Source: Paguma larvata
Taxonomy: Eukaryota > Chordata > Mammalia > Carnivora > Viverridae
Length of the DNA: 64,000 nucleotides
Assembly (NCBI GenBank): GCA_030068075.1
Contig: CM057841.1
Coordinates: 33,335,030 to 33,399,029, forward strand
Direction: 5' to 3'
Shown: piece by piece, positions 37,505-60,700 of the stretch
Numbering within the stretch: position 1 is the first letter of the stretch
Layout: each line of letters opens with the position of its first letter
The notes under the pieces: model-generated
Seen by the model: the letters and a program-made list of their open reading frames with translations, nothing else
The model's database searches: none
What the model was told of the DNA's origin: nothing
Made by a program: the position numbers and the translations under genes

Positions 37505-37724
37505 CGTCCTCACCCCTACTGCTCTTCCGGGACCACTCCGCCCCCAGGAGACCTTTGGCAGCGTCCAGAGACAGTCTTGATTGTTCCGACTAGGGTGGTG
37601 GTAGTGGCATCTAGGGACAGAGGCCCGGGATGCCGCCGAGCAGCCTACGGTGCACAAGATGGCCCTCCACGGCAAGGAATTATCTGGCCCCAAATGTCAG
37701 TAGTGCTGAGACTGAGAAACCCTG
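37505..37724 (+). mobile_element. MER5A-like hAT element
   Basis: Fits the short non-autonomous MER5A element: 'GGAGACCTTTGGCAGCGTCC', 'GTGGCATCTAGGGACAGAGG', 'AATTATCTGGCCCCAAATGT' and the end TGAGAAACCCTG. It is old and diverged. Confidence 0.8.
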
Positions 37725-39007
37725 GTGACAAAGCAAAAGCTGGGGCCCAGAAACTGGCAGCTGCTGAGGGACATTGGGCCATATCTTTTGGCCCAACTCG
37801 GGACCCGAATAAGGCCAAAGCATCTCCATTTCTGCACACTTAGACTATCTTCCGGGTGAGTGCTGGGCCCTCTGAGCCCCAGGTGGTAGCGACCCAGACC
37901 CCAGGCCCCGATGAGCCCCCAGGAACACATTGGCCGGCCAGGGTGTGAGCCCAGGGGTTTGTGTCCACAGCCCCTGGTGCACAGCCATCACTCCTCCAAT
38001 GGATCTGGGTCTCCCCCCTAAGCCGTTCCCGTGAGGAAAGAGTCCTGCTTCCTTCCGCCCTTCCCTGCCCCTGCTGGGCCCAAGTCCGGGGGCCTTCCCA
38101 TCCCCCACTCCCCTTGATGCCCTTGAGGGCATCGAATTGTGTTCTCCACTGAAGTTGTTGTCCATTTAATTATAACATGAATTCATTGCAAAATAAAAAA
38201 TGTTTAACAGTATAGAGAGGTATAAAAGTAATAGTAAATTCTCCCAAGCCTGTCCCCCTCCAACTTTGAACCATTTCCGTTTCTTTGTCCCAGTGTTTGT
38301 TGTCCAGGAAAACCTGACCCTCCAACCTGCCTGTCTTCCATGTCTCTTCCCCACTTCCGCCACCAGGTTTTTTGCTACTTAGAGCATTATTTGCGGATCT
38401 CCTGGCGGTCACTTTGATTACTTTAAATGAGAAACTCGAGTCAGTATTTGTCAACTCCCCAAGTCAGCTGAGGAAACCAGCCTTCCTCTCTCTGTGTGTT
38501 TGACTCTGGAACAGGGTCCCAGGGCAGGCAAGGGCAGGGACCCGCAGCAGTCAGGCTCAGAAGGGCTTACACGCTTCCTGGTCCAGGGTGTGGCTTTGCT
38601 GTCGCGGTTTTAGCAGCCAGCTCTCCTTTTCTGACCGAATCCTGGGTGCGATGTGTGAAAACAGTTAACAGTGGGTTCGTGGTAACAGAGAGAGAGGGAA
38701 CCCCACTGGGCCGTCTCAGGGCACAATTCCAGGGGGACGGTGTGGGTGGCTCCCCAAGGCCCAGAGCCTGTCACCAGGTCCCCCTCCCAGGTCACCTCAC
38801 TTGCAGGCGAAGACACCAGGGCCGGTGCAGCCTGGCTCCTGCATAAGTTCTCACTGTCTCCCTGCGCCCAGGCCTCTGTGAACCGGGCAAGCTCTCCCCT
38901 TGTCCCTCTGAATGATCCTAGGACGGGCCCCAGAAGCCCAGAAACCTGAGCACCCGTCCAAGCAGGGGCTATAGAAGCCAGCCCTGTGTTTGGTTAGGAC
39001 TGTTTTT

Positions 39008-39010
<3 letters not shown>

Positions 39011-39043
<33 letters not shown>
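39011..39043 (+). repeat. (CT)n microsatellite in intron 4
   Basis: Roughly 16 CT units between TTTTTTCTT and GGGGAGCCC. Confidence 0.9.
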
Positions 39044-39045
<2 letters not shown>

Positions 39046-39059
39046 GGAGCCCACCCCCC

Positions 39060-40080
39060 TCCTCACAGTGCCCTCCACGCTCACCCCCAGGAGGCTTCCT
39101 CAGGCTTCCTCGCCAGCCGCCCTTTCTCGGGCCCCTCCCCGCTTCCTGCCGGTGCCCTCGCTGGAGTCCTTGAGCCTCTTCCAGTCTATGCAGAGTGCCT
39201 GGGTGATCTCCAGCCTCGTCGCCCTAAATTCCTCACACCTCTGGACAACTCCGACACTTATGTCGCCACCCCAGCCCTCACTCGAGCTCTGCCTGCTCGG
39301 TGTCCATTTGGACACCTCGGCACGTCTCAAATTCATACGTGCCAGCTGACTCCTGGCTCCCGCCCGGCCCAGACCTGCTCTGCCTCCGCTCGTCCTCCCA
39401 CCAAGCGCCGCTTTGTTACACCACGAGGAGGTGGCTTTCATGGGCTCTGCCTCCCACGCCCCACCCACCCCCAGGCGCATGCACACCTGCCACTGTGGTG
39501 TCACCTGCCACAGCCTCTCTCACCTGTGGGGCTTCAACAACCTCCCGACAGGTGTCCCTGCTCCTCCCTCCTGATGTGCTCTCCTTACAGCAGAAGAGCC
39601 ATTATCCCAATGCTCTTCATGAAAACCTTCCAGAAGCTTCTCGTCCTACTCAGAATGAAAGCCCAAGTGCCTACGGTCACTTCACGGGCCTACCAGCTGT
39701 GCCCCACCCTTGCCTCCATCACGCCACTCCAGTCCCACGGCCCTTCTCCTACCTCACCTCCCCCGTCCAGTGTCTGCATCCCAAGCTCCTCCTCCCCTGC
39801 AGGACGGCGTCTGCACGTGCCGGCTCCCTCGGTCTCCACTCCAGTGTCATCCTGCCTTCCCCAACCACCCTCTGTCCACGAGCAGCCCTCCACAGACCTC
39901 CTCCTTACCAGCTGCCTGAGTCTTTCCTCCCAACACGTTCTATATCTTACTAAGCTGTTAATTATCTCCCATGCGTGTGCGTGCACCCATAGGCTCCGGG
40001 AAGGCAGGGACTGTGTTGGTCTTTGTCTTCTCCTTCCAACACCCAGGACAATGTATACAGCAGGCCTCTCCCTTGGCCGT
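39060..40080 (+). mobile_element. L2 relic
   Basis: Style and order of an L2 3' half: AATGCTCTTCATGAAAACCT, TTCTCGTCCTACTCAGAATG, and the typical end GGGAAGGCAGGGACTGTGTT followed by CACCCAGGACAATGTATAC. The long frames here are relics, not genes. Confidence 0.55.
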
Positions 40081-40454
40081 CTCCCTGTGCGAGGCTCGGC
40101 CAGCACGGAGAGACGGAGGGCCAGATTTTCTGTCTAGAGGAGGTTTTCCGGCTGGGATGGGGGGCCAAGACCAGAGGCTCGCAGCCCTGGGGTCCCGCTG
40201 CAGACAACAGAACAAGGGTCATTTCAAAACCAGCGTGGCTCCTGAGCAGAGGCAGTGGGAGTGGGGGGAGGGCTGTACCCAGAGGGGCTAGGAGGGCTGG
40301 GAAGGGCTGGGAGGAGCTCCTCCAGGCTGAGCGCAGAGCCCAGACTCCCCCCGTGGGCCTGGCAAGGAGACTCCGAGGCAGCCAGAGCCTCCAGGTCTCC
40401 TCTGCGGCCGCTGCTCCCTCCATCCGCAGAGGAGAGGAGGCCTGGGGGCCTGTT

Positions 40455-40600
40455 TAAGAGTACAGTATCTGGAGTCAGGCACACCCAGGCTCAAATCCTA
40501 GCAGGATCTCCTTTCTCGCAGTGTGACTTCAAGCTTACTACGCCTGGGCACCCACCACTCAGCTTTATTTCCTTAGGGAAAATCCTCACAAGGATTTGAG
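40455..40600 (+). mobile_element. MIR
   Basis: Plus-strand MIR: TAAGAGTACAGTATCTGGAG, TCAGGCACACCCAGGCTCAA, ATCCTAGCAGG. Confidence 0.7.
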
Positions 40601-41508
40601 GCGGGCCTGGATTATTGGTTTACCAGTGGAAACCCTCATTGGTGAAGCTGCCCCACCCTTCAGCCCTGTGAACGTCCTCAAGCCAAGGAGCTGGCCCCGA
40701 CGTGTCCCAGGGCTAGTGCTAATACAGCCCAGCCCCTCCACAAGCAACTGGGACCCCACACTGTCCTGTAGCTTGGACCCTTGGGGCTCCTCCCCCGTGT
40801 GCTGTGTGTGCTTCTCCCCCAGCACAAGGGATGTGTGGCCCAGCCAACCCTGTGGGTCACTGAATGGCCTTCAGGCTTGGCCCACCTCCCTCATTCCGGG
40901 TTTTCCAGCTCCCACTCCCACTTTGGGTTCAGACCTAACCCATATAGACCCCCGAAGCCCCCTGGGTGCTTGGCCTGGATGGGTAAAACGCAAAGGCCTG
41001 GTCTGTCCCCAGAGCAAGTGGTAGTAGGAAAAGAGAGCCCTAATGCCAAGGACATGGGTCCGCCAGGCCCAGCCCCTGCCCAGCTGGCCCAACTCTGAGC
41101 CTCTCTTCCAAGGGCGCCAATGGGAAGGTGCAGCAGAGGCCCTGGTAGACTCTAAGCAAGTGTGGAAAGGTGGGCGGATGCCCAGAGGGCCTTCTGGAAG
41201 CACCTGGAGCTAGATGTCTGCCTTCAACCCCGGGGCGCACAGCTGGGCAAGGTTCTTAACTTTGTCGACCCTCTGTTTTCCAATCTATAAAATGGTACAT
41301 TTGACTCAAAAACTAAGAATGAAACACGATCACACACGTAGAGTCAAACGTAACTGTTGGCCACTATGGTTTTAAGATGAAGACATGACAAAACAGCATT
41401 ACAAGCGGTCTCGTGTAAGAGTTTGACCTTCCCTAAATGCGTCCGGAACGGCACACGCGGCCCTTGACTCAGTGAGAGGCTCTTTGAGAATGTGAGGCCA
41501 GGACTTAA

Positions 41509-49037
<7,529 letters not shown>

Positions 49038-49225
49038 GCCCCAGTGCCTTCACAGAGGCCGTGGCTTACATCCAGGCCCAGTACGAGAGCAAGAACAAGT
49101 CGGCCCACAAGGAGATCTACACCCACGTCACCTGTGCCACTGACACCAACAACATCCAGTTTGTCTTTGACGCCGTGACGGACGTCATCATCGCCAAAAA
49201 CCTGCGGGGCTGTGGCCTCTACTGA
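49038..49225 (+). CDS. GNAO1: GNAO1 alternative exon 8 coding part for alpha-o2 (GoB)
   Basis: The coding part is 188 bases, from the second base of Gly293 to the TGA at 49223-49225. It begins [11 protein letters not shown] and holds the T-C-A-T guanine-ring loop (324-327) and the C-terminal helix that contacts receptors. It ends R-G-C-G-L-Y, where Cys351 is the pertussis toxin ADP-ribosylation site. It differs from the GoA exon 8 at about 15 of 62 residues, more than exon 7 does, and mostly in alpha-4, its following loop and alpha-5. The total with exons 1-7 is 1065 coding bases, exactly 354 codons plus stop. The exon continues into its own 3' UTR. Confidence 0.96.
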
Positions 49226-52200
49226 GCCCCAGCCTCGCCGACCCGCTGCCCGCCTCCCCGCCCGGACTGCCGCCCCACCCCTCCCCTGGGACCGGAGCTC
49301 CGTCGCCTCAGACCACTCTCTGCACTTGACAAAGAAGCGCCAGCCACTGGCACCGAGGAGGAAGGAGGAAACACCCTCCGCCAGCCGCCCCTCCCCCAGA
49401 CATCAGAAGGCGTGGTAACACGGGGGCTGGGCGGGGTGCCGAGTGCCCGCACCACCGGCCATGGCTTCATCTCTGAGTGTTTTATCCTAGGGAGAGGGTG
49501 TGGGGGCCGAGGCCACCTTTCGGCCCAGGACAGGCATGCACTACACTTGGTGACTCATACTCAAAGTCCCAGGGTTTCCTCCTGTGTGGGGGTGGCTCTG
49601 GGGGCAGGGTGCTGGCGGCGGTGGGGGCTGCGGGAGCCACTGCTCAGCTTCTCTGGGGTCTTTCTGGTCGAGTGTGGCTCCGTCACCAAAAGCCAGGTGG
49701 GACCAGCCCAACCACGTGTGGGTCCCGGGCTCAGGCCACGGCGAGTGCCTCCCTCCTTCCTTGGCCTGGACCTCAGCCCCCCGGCATAAGCCCCTTCTCT
49801 GGACCATCCTTCTCGCACACCTTGGAGGTTCCCATTGCCTTCTGGGGAACCCCCATCCCTGACTCCTCGTAGGTCCGGAAACGCTTCTGACACTTATTGC
49901 AAAGGCACGTGGTTGATGGTTGGAGGGGTCGAGTCCCGCGCCTGGAAGGAGGTCAGGGAGGAGATGGGAGGCGGCAGGGGAGGGGAGGCTGAGGGGAAGA
50001 AGCTCTGGTGTCGACTGGGATGGGGCCTCACCCCCAGTGCTTGCGGGCTCAAGGATGGCCCATTCACTTTCTCCCATCACTTGGGTCCCTGCAGCTGCTC
50101 CAGAATGTGAGTCGGCATGCTTTTCCTTCTCAAATTCACAGTGAATCCAGCTCAAACCAGCGAGGCCAGGCGGGGCCCCTCAGGCACCGGGTTCTGAGGT
50201 CGAGGGGCCCAGGGGAGGTGTGGAGGTGGTCTCTGCAGCCAAAACCCCAGCTTCCTTCTGGCTCGGTGAAGAAAACAGAGTTTGCCCAAAGCTCTTGGTG
50301 TCCCGCCAGCCCTCAGGGGCAGAGGAGGCAAGACGGATAGGACCACCATCCTGAGGGGCCCAGGCTGGCTCAGACACACACCCACTGCGCCCCGTTCTCT
50401 GGAGAGAGAGAGAGTCCTGGAATGCTCTGGAGGGGCTTTGCTGCAGAGATTCTGAGCAGACAGGGGTGGGGTGCTTTGTTTCGGTAACCTGGGCCTTGGC
50501 TGGCCTCAGGCTCCCAACACACCTCTCCCTTACACCCAGGAGCCTCCAGTGGGCTAATGCCACCAGCCGCCGCCCCAGGCAGGTCCCGTGTGCTCATATG
50601 GCAATCTGTCCCAGGGGTCAGATGTGCCCACGGTAGGGGAGAGGGCTCCCCCTTAAGAGGCCTCTGACTCCGTCCTCAAGCCCTCTGTGCTCCCAGCCTC
50701 CACTCCGGGCTCTTCTCCTGGGCTCCCACTATAGCCCCCCAGCTGCGCCAGCACCAGGAAGAGCCATGTGCCAACAGCTCTGGGTTTCTTGGTTCCTGTA
50801 GGCACAGAGCTCTGGGTGGTACCCAGGAAACCCAGCGCAGCCCCCCTAGTGCCAAATGCCTGCAGGGATGGGTGCCACTGGTAAGCCGCACCCCTCGTCC
50901 AGTGCACTTACTGCTTGCCCACCCCTGTGGGAAAAGCCCACTGGGTTTTGCTTGCCTTGTTGTGTGCTGCACCTGTACCAGGTGCTGGGTCGTGGCAGAG
51001 GACAGGCCCCTAGAACCAAGGATCTCAGTGTCCTACCAGGAGCCGCCAAGGCCAATGAGGCCATTTTGTCCAACAATGAAGATGTAGCCTTTATTTCCTG
51101 GCATCGCCCCACCCCGGAAGTGATCTGCTGAGCCCCTAACTCTGCCTCGGGACCCCAGATTCAAAAGCAGCCGCCAAGAGGAGGGATGCTTGGCCAGCCC
51201 CACCTCTAAGGCCATCGCCCTGGAGGTGGAAGTCACTGGCCCTCTGGGCCCAGGGCTCTCCTCAGCCAGCTGCCCCCACCCTCTCCTGCGGCACCAGGGC
51301 TGCAGGGCCAGGTTGCCTGGGGCCTTCCTGTCCTTCTGTGCCCTGGGCTGTCCTGCTGCTGCCTGCAGTGCTCTCGCGGTCCTGCCCCCGCCTGCCGTGG
51401 GGTCCTCGGCTGTCTGACGGGAGCCCACAAGGAGAGGGCTTCCAGGACGAAGTTCTCCTCTTGTCCACGGCGTCTCCCGTCCACGTCGTTACTGGTGGCT
51501 CGAGCACGGGGAGGGGTGACTGAGGGTGACAGATGAGTTTTGGCTCCGTCGTGGGTCTGGCTGTAAGGGGACGGTGTTGTGAGAGACCAGACGTGGCGGA
51601 GGGGTGGGGGGGAGTGTTTCGTCCATGGTGGCTTCGTCCGTGTCCCCAAAAGGACCATGCCTTGAAGTCTGTGAATGGCTGTAATTTAGCAGGCTGAGGG
51701 GAAACTGGATTCTAGGAGGGGCGCCTTTGCCACACCCTTGAAAATTGTGCCTGCCGTTCAGATGCCTGTGGGCAAGTTCTGTGCCCTGCGCCGACCGACT
51801 GCCCTCACAAACGCCCAGTCTGGGCCTTCCTGCAGAGAACTGAGGTTCCCGGGGCTCTCCGGCCTGACTGGAGGAAGCCTCGCCTGAGGCCCAGGTTGGG
51901 GCTCGGCTGAGCCCGTGGCCTCTGGCCTGAGGAGGGTGTGGGCTCCACCCCCTACCTGAGCAGAAAAGCACAGCTCTGTGTCTCTCGCAGTCAGCTGTGA
52001 CATTCTGGGTTCCATGGCCATCTTCCATGGAGGCCGTAGATGCCAGGTGCCCTGGCCCTTCCTCTCCCCTCCGGCCGCAGCGGAGCCTGAGGGCCCATAG
52101 CTGTGTGCGCCGACTACCCAGGCGTGGTGGCAGAGCCCAGCCTGGCTCTGCACCCCACTGTGGGAACCAGGACACCCATGCCCTCCACGGCCGCGCCGGG

Positions 52201-52680
52201 CATCGGTGAGCCTCCCCCAGAGTGGGCAGCAGTGGCAGGGGGCCTCCCCACGCAGACCCCCGGCAGGGCAGCCGGGGGGCCCTCCAGCCAGGCCGGCGTG
52301 AGCGCCCCCCTCCACCCCTGCCCCCAAGAGAGGCCACCCACTGAGAGCAAGGGCATTTACAGTCATCCTCCAGGGGTCAATTCTGCAAGTTTTTCCTGCC
52401 CCCCCCCCCCGCCACCTCTCTCTACCTGGCCTCACTCACTCCTGCTCCCCACCCGCCCCTACCCAGGCAGGGGTGAGCCCGGGTGCTGCTGTCCTCTGAG
52501 TACAGCGGTCTCCCCTCCCATCCCTGCCGCCGCCGCCCACCCCATATTAACTGTAATTTTGTAAGAAGAGTGACTTGTTGGTTTAATAAAGCTCTAGTTG
52601 TTGTAATAATTTATTGGCTACCATAATGTATTTATTAGTCACCTGCCGTTAATAAAAAGTGCCAGCTTTTTCTAGTGCAA
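49226..52680 (+). other. GNAO1: 3' UTR of the GoB transcript
   Basis: This stretch runs from the GoB stop codon to the first plausible poly(A) site. It is GC-rich for about 3.3 kb and turns sharply AT-rich in its last 130 bases, where two AATAAA signals lie. I found no SINE in it and no convincing protein-coding exon. Its extent is inferred: an earlier cleavage site or a further splice cannot be excluded without transcript data. Confidence 0.65.
52585..52656 (+). promoter_or_regulatory. GNAO1: Paired poly(A) signals for the GoB tail
   Basis: AATAAA occurs at 52585-52590 and again at 52651-52656. The second is followed after about 20 bases by a TAGTGCA cleavage-like site and then a GT-rich stretch (GTGTGGTGTGTTGTGTC, from 52681) typical of the downstream CstF-binding element. 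The surrounding AT-rich sequence stands out from the GC-rich UTR. The site lies before the GoA exons, so cleavage here would commit the transcript to the GoB tail. Confidence 0.75.
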
Positions 52681-56191
<3,511 letters not shown>

Positions 56192-56325
56192 TGAATCAGA
56201 AAGGGTGGACGTGTGGCCTGGGAGGGGGCCTGAGCTGCTTTTCAGCCCCTACCTGCTTGGGTGCCCAGCCAGGTCCTCCCCCCCGTCCCCCACCACCTCC
56301 GTCCCCTCCTCCCCAATTCTCCCCC

Positions 56326-56440
56326 ATGCCTGCTCTGCCCTCCCCGTCCCCTCCCCCATGCCTGCTCTGCCCTCCCTGTCCCCTCCCCCATGCCTGCTCT
56401 GCCCTCTCCGTCCCCTCCCCCATACCTGCTGCCCCCCTCT
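56326..56440 (+). repeat. 32-base minisatellite between the GoA exons
   Basis: Units start with ATGCCTGCTCTGCCCTC at 56326, 56358 and 56390, each 32 bases. They differ by one or two C/T changes in the middle. A fourth, decayed unit starts at 56422 (ATACCTGCTGCC). Part of a unit also precedes the first. Confidence 0.92.
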
Positions 56441-57149
56441 TCCTATGCCCCTGGCCCTTTCCCAAATTGAAGCACTCCAGCTCTCTGCAAGCCGCCTCCA
56501 TCCCTGCCTGCCTTCTCCTGCCTTCTCTGGGGAGCCCACCTTCTCTCTCTTCGGGCTCCCCGGAGGAGGCATCACAGATGCCCACAGAGCAGCTCTTTCT
56601 GAAGGGGTGGCGAGGTGTCGGGCCGTCTCTAGCAGGAGCGCGGCTGCTGTAGGACAGCCGAGCTCTGGGCTGCCGCTAGAGGCTGGAGCGGTGCCGATGG
56701 CAGAGCAGAGCCCAGCCTTCCTCCCTCTGGGGACCAAGAAGCTTCTAGGGGCCTCTGGGGTGGCCAGAGAGGAGGATGGGTCACAAGCTGGCTCTGCCAG
56801 GAAGCCACGAGCTGACAACCCTGGAGAAAGATAAGGGCACGGACTCAGCTCCCAGGGCTATCCAGGTCCCCGAACCCCAGCAGATTCCGGAAGAGAAGGA
56901 TGCCGGCCCCCCCCCCCCATCCACCTCTATCACAAGGAAGAGGCTGCCCTCGCCCTTGTGCGGGGAGGAGGGCCTGTCAGCTTATTCGGAGCGCGGCCTG
57001 CCTCCTCACTGATGCCCCACGCTGCTTGTGAATCTGCAGGGGCCCGGCCCAGGCAGGGCGCATGGGGAGGGGAGGGGCACAGGCTCCGTCCGGCCTGGCA
57101 GACGGCAGCTCGGTCTCCTGTAGGCAGGGTGCGGGCTGAGTCCCCAGCA

Positions 57150-57260
57150 GCCTCTGGAGCCAGACGGCCTGCAGCCTTGGGCAAGTTAATCACCTGTGCC
57201 CCGCCTTTCATCCGGGCACCGCGGCAGGTAACAAGAATGCCTACTGCATAGGGCGGCCCC
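57150..57260 (+). mobile_element. MIR relic
   Basis: TCTGGAGCCAGACGGCCTGC, CTTGGGCAAGTTAATCACCT and ATGCCTACTGCATAGGG fit a plus-strand MIR with a gap. Confidence 0.65.
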
Positions 57261-58977
57261 GCGGATAGATGGAGCAGAGCGGGGCGCCAAGCCTGCTTGC
57301 CACTGTCAGTAGTGCTATCAGAGGATAAAAACCAAGAGAGGGGGAACCGGCTGCGGAGGCTAGAGAGAATCTGGGGGGGCAGGCGTGGGACAAACCGGAA
57401 GGGCCCAGCCCCAGGCTGCCCTGGGCCGAGGGGGGGCCCTGCCTGCGGGCAGCCTGGCCGCAGCCGCTCCCGGCAGACACTGCTGATGTCTCGCAGCCTC
57501 AGCTAAGGTCCCTCAGGGCCGATTCGGGTCCTTAGAAAGCTGTGGTGACCGGAGAGGGGCTCAGGAGCCACAAGCCCCAGCAGGCCTTCTCGGGCCAGTG
57601 CCACCTTCTTGGGGGACAGGCACGACCTTAAGACTCTCCCTTGTCCCCAGGGGCCCGGCCCGTGGGACCCCAATCTGGGAAGTGGTCCGAGGAGTGGTCA
57701 GTCTTGGTGCCGTGGAGCACAGGGCTCCCCCAGAGAAAGTCAGTCTCTGGAATCCAGAAACATTTGAGTTTTCCAGGGCCTCCAGAGGAATCCAGTTTGA
57801 GTTCAAACAGCACCAAGCTGGATGACAAGTGGTCACTGCTGCAGTGTGCCATGAGGTGCCAAGGCCTGTGGGGCATAAACCAAGCTGGAAGGCAAGGGGG
57901 CAGGGGGCAGTCGCACGGCTGAGGCAGGCTCGAAGGGACGGCCAGACTGTGCAAGGGTACCGACTCGGCAGATGCTACCAAGCCACAGCTGGGCACCCCC
58001 ACCATTCGGACGGGCCCCCCCCCAGGGGTTCTCGCTTCCCTCTGTGCTCTGTCTGGGCACTCTCCGATGGGGTCCACCTTGTTGCTGTGTCCACTGACCT
58101 GATGGCTTCGCTACAGCCGCGTCACTCAGGGCACTTTTGCCTTTGGTGCCTCGCCAATAATGGAGTGGAGGAGGGGTCTCTGCCCTGACCCCTCACCCCC
58201 TTACTTCTGACCCCTCCTGTTTGCTAACCTGGCTGCAGAACACCCAAGCCCCGGTCTGCCCCTGTGGCTCACGCCGTACCCCCCCACCCCCGCTGGAGAA
58301 TGGGGCAGGGCGGGCCAGGGCAGGAGGTCTCGTCCCACACCCTCAAAATAAGATCAGACCGTTTGCACGCTGGCCAGATCCTGCTGCACTGATGCAAACA
58401 GGGCATCTTTCTGTAATGGGTTTTAGGCAGTTCTGTGCTGGTCCACATTTCGCGGCAATTGAAAGCCATCTACGGGCAGAGCCACAAAGGTCTGGGTTGG
58501 TTGGGTTGTAGCGGGATGGAAACATGATCCACAGAAATCCCCGCCGGGCCCCAGCCAGGATCGAGGGGACGGCCAAGGGATTGTGGAGGGCAGTGGGGCC
58601 CGGTTATACACTGTGAGCCCCCTTAAACTCCCCACCCAGGGGATACCATCGCTCCCACATCCCGCCCCGCCAGGGGGCCTCTTGGGAGAGGAAGCCCTGG
58701 AGAAAGGAGGCACAGGCCGGACACCGGGCGTCCTGGGTCACCGCCCTTCGGGGAGCTCTTCCATCAGACTTCACCGTCTTGTTGGGCAGAAGCAGCGGGA
58801 CTGGTTTAGAACACGGGTGAGCGTCGTGACTGTCAGCCTCAGGGCCCCAGCCTCGAGGTGCTCAGCCGGAAAGCAGAAGGGGTGACCTGTGGCCCTCGCC
58901 CCTGCAGGGCTCCTGGGCAGACCCAGTGTGAAACAGAGTAAACGACCTTAACAAGGCCAGAGCCAGGCCAATGCTAA

Positions 58978-59347
<370 letters not shown>

Positions 59348-59380
59348 GTAATGATTCCGGCACTCACAGAAAAGCTTGCG

Positions 59381-59382
<2 letters not shown>

Positions 59383-59415
<33 letters not shown>
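59383..59415 (+). repeat. (CA)n tract in the GoA UTR intron
   Basis: About 16 CA units, 64 bases after the GoA stop codon. It stays out of the mature mRNA if the UTR intron is spliced. Confidence 0.9.
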
Positions 59416-59417
<2 letters not shown>

Positions 59418-59439
59418 CACTTACAAATGCAAGTTGGTA

Positions 59440-59445
59440 AATAAA
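59440..59445 (+). promoter_or_regulatory. GNAO1: Intronic AATAAA after the GoA stop codon
   Basis: AATAAA lies 121 bases after the GoA stop codon, in the UTR intron. If the intron were kept, it could give a short-UTR mRNA ending near 59465. There is no strong GT-rich element just downstream, so use is uncertain. Confidence 0.4.
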
Positions 59446-60694
59446 CTTTAAAAAGGTATAACAAGACCTTATATATATACAGATATATATTAAAAAAAAT
59501 TCTTTTTAGTTTGTATTAGAGCGAGCTTCGGACAGAACTGACCACCATCCCATAGATCATCGGGGGTTCTCTGGGACAGCACGCGAACGGGCACGTTAAA
59601 GCGTGCACACGCTCTCTCACGCGCACACACACACACGTCGTGATGGGGGTCCTGATTCGGGAGTCCGTCCTTTTCAGAACAGCCACGTGATTTTACTCGG
59701 AGACCCGTTTCTGTGAGCAGGGGGAGGGCCAAGAAAGGCCTGGCGTGAGTCCGGCTTCTCCGCTTCCAGCCGCTGAGGCCGTGCTCTCAGTTCTGTCCTG
59801 CTCCCGTGCAAATTCCAAAGCCCTTCAAAAACTGGCCCACACCCTAGACACCTGCCTCCCCTCCACCCCCAACAACAGAAAAACTAAGGATGCTTCTCTT
59901 TTGGGTGGCGGTGGTTGTTAATCTCAAGAATTTAGAAGAATTCATTGCTCCGACCAACACCCTGTCTCCTGAGCTTTCTTTCTTCGTGTTAATAAGGCGA
60001 GAGAATGGGAGACTTGGCCTGCTTTCTAGAAGCAGGGGAGGGGAGGAGACACAGAACACGGCTGAAATTCGCCTGCAGAGTCGATGCCAGCCCCCCCTTG
60101 AGAAGGGGTCTCCTCGCAGGGAGCAGGGGGAGGGCCGGATACGGAGGCCGGACCTGAGTCAGGGGCCTTGGGGTGAGGCCTCCCAGGGGGCCTGGGCCGG
60201 GCTCCCCTGGGGTTCTCCATCCCTGCTGCAGTGCGGCCCTGTCTTGCCCTACCCTGACGTTATTAGAAACATTCTAGGGTTTTTGCTTTTGTTTCTGTTT
60301 TGTTTTTTGGTTGGTCGGTTGGTTTTCGAAATCAAAGAAAATGGTCAGACTGGACCCCCTTATCTCTCTCTCTACAGACTGCTTCACGGACTCTCTGCTG
60401 TTGACGCTGACCTCCTGGTAGCATGACCTTTTGGCCTTTGTAAGACACACAGCCTTTCTGTATCAAGCCCCTGTCCAACCTCCGACCCCAGAGTGACTGA
60501 CGGCTGCGTATTTCTGTAGAATGCTGTAGAATCTGGTTTTAGTTGAGTCTTTACATTTAGAATTTGAAAGGAAAAAAAAAAGAACATTTCTCATGTGCTT
60601 TGTAGCTTAAAAAAAAAAGGAAAAAGGAAAACTCACCATTTCATCCATTTTTGTCTCTTTTTTTTTTTTTTCTTTCTTTCTTTTTTTTTTGGGA

Positions 60695-60700
60695 AATAAA
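60695..60700 (+). promoter_or_regulatory. GNAO1: AATAAA, internal poly(A) signal in exon 9
   Basis: GGGAAATAAAGCAGC follows a long T-rich run. It is a canonical hexamer, but C-rich rather than GT-rich sequence follows. It could give a mid-length GoA UTR. Confidence 0.4.

Larger units (their letters stand above)
59348..60377 (+). other. GNAO1: Intron inside the GoA 3' UTR
   Basis: The donor is GTAATG at 59348 and the acceptor is TATCTCTCTCTCTACAG ending at 60377. A non-coding exon 9 in this gene has been described for human, and the flanks fit that cDNA as I recall it. The intron holds a (CA)n tract (59383-59415), an AATAAA at 59440-59445 and short AT-rich stretches. No coding exon is visible in it. 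Confidence 0.8.

Noticed and set aside
39300..40137. 217- and 203-codon frames in intron 4
   Set aside because: They fall in an L2 relic and do not read as an L2 protein in frame.
51489..52435. Long minus-strand open frames in the GoB 3' UTR
   Set aside because: Two overlapping frames in the same GC-rich DNA are both open, which points to base composition rather than coding.
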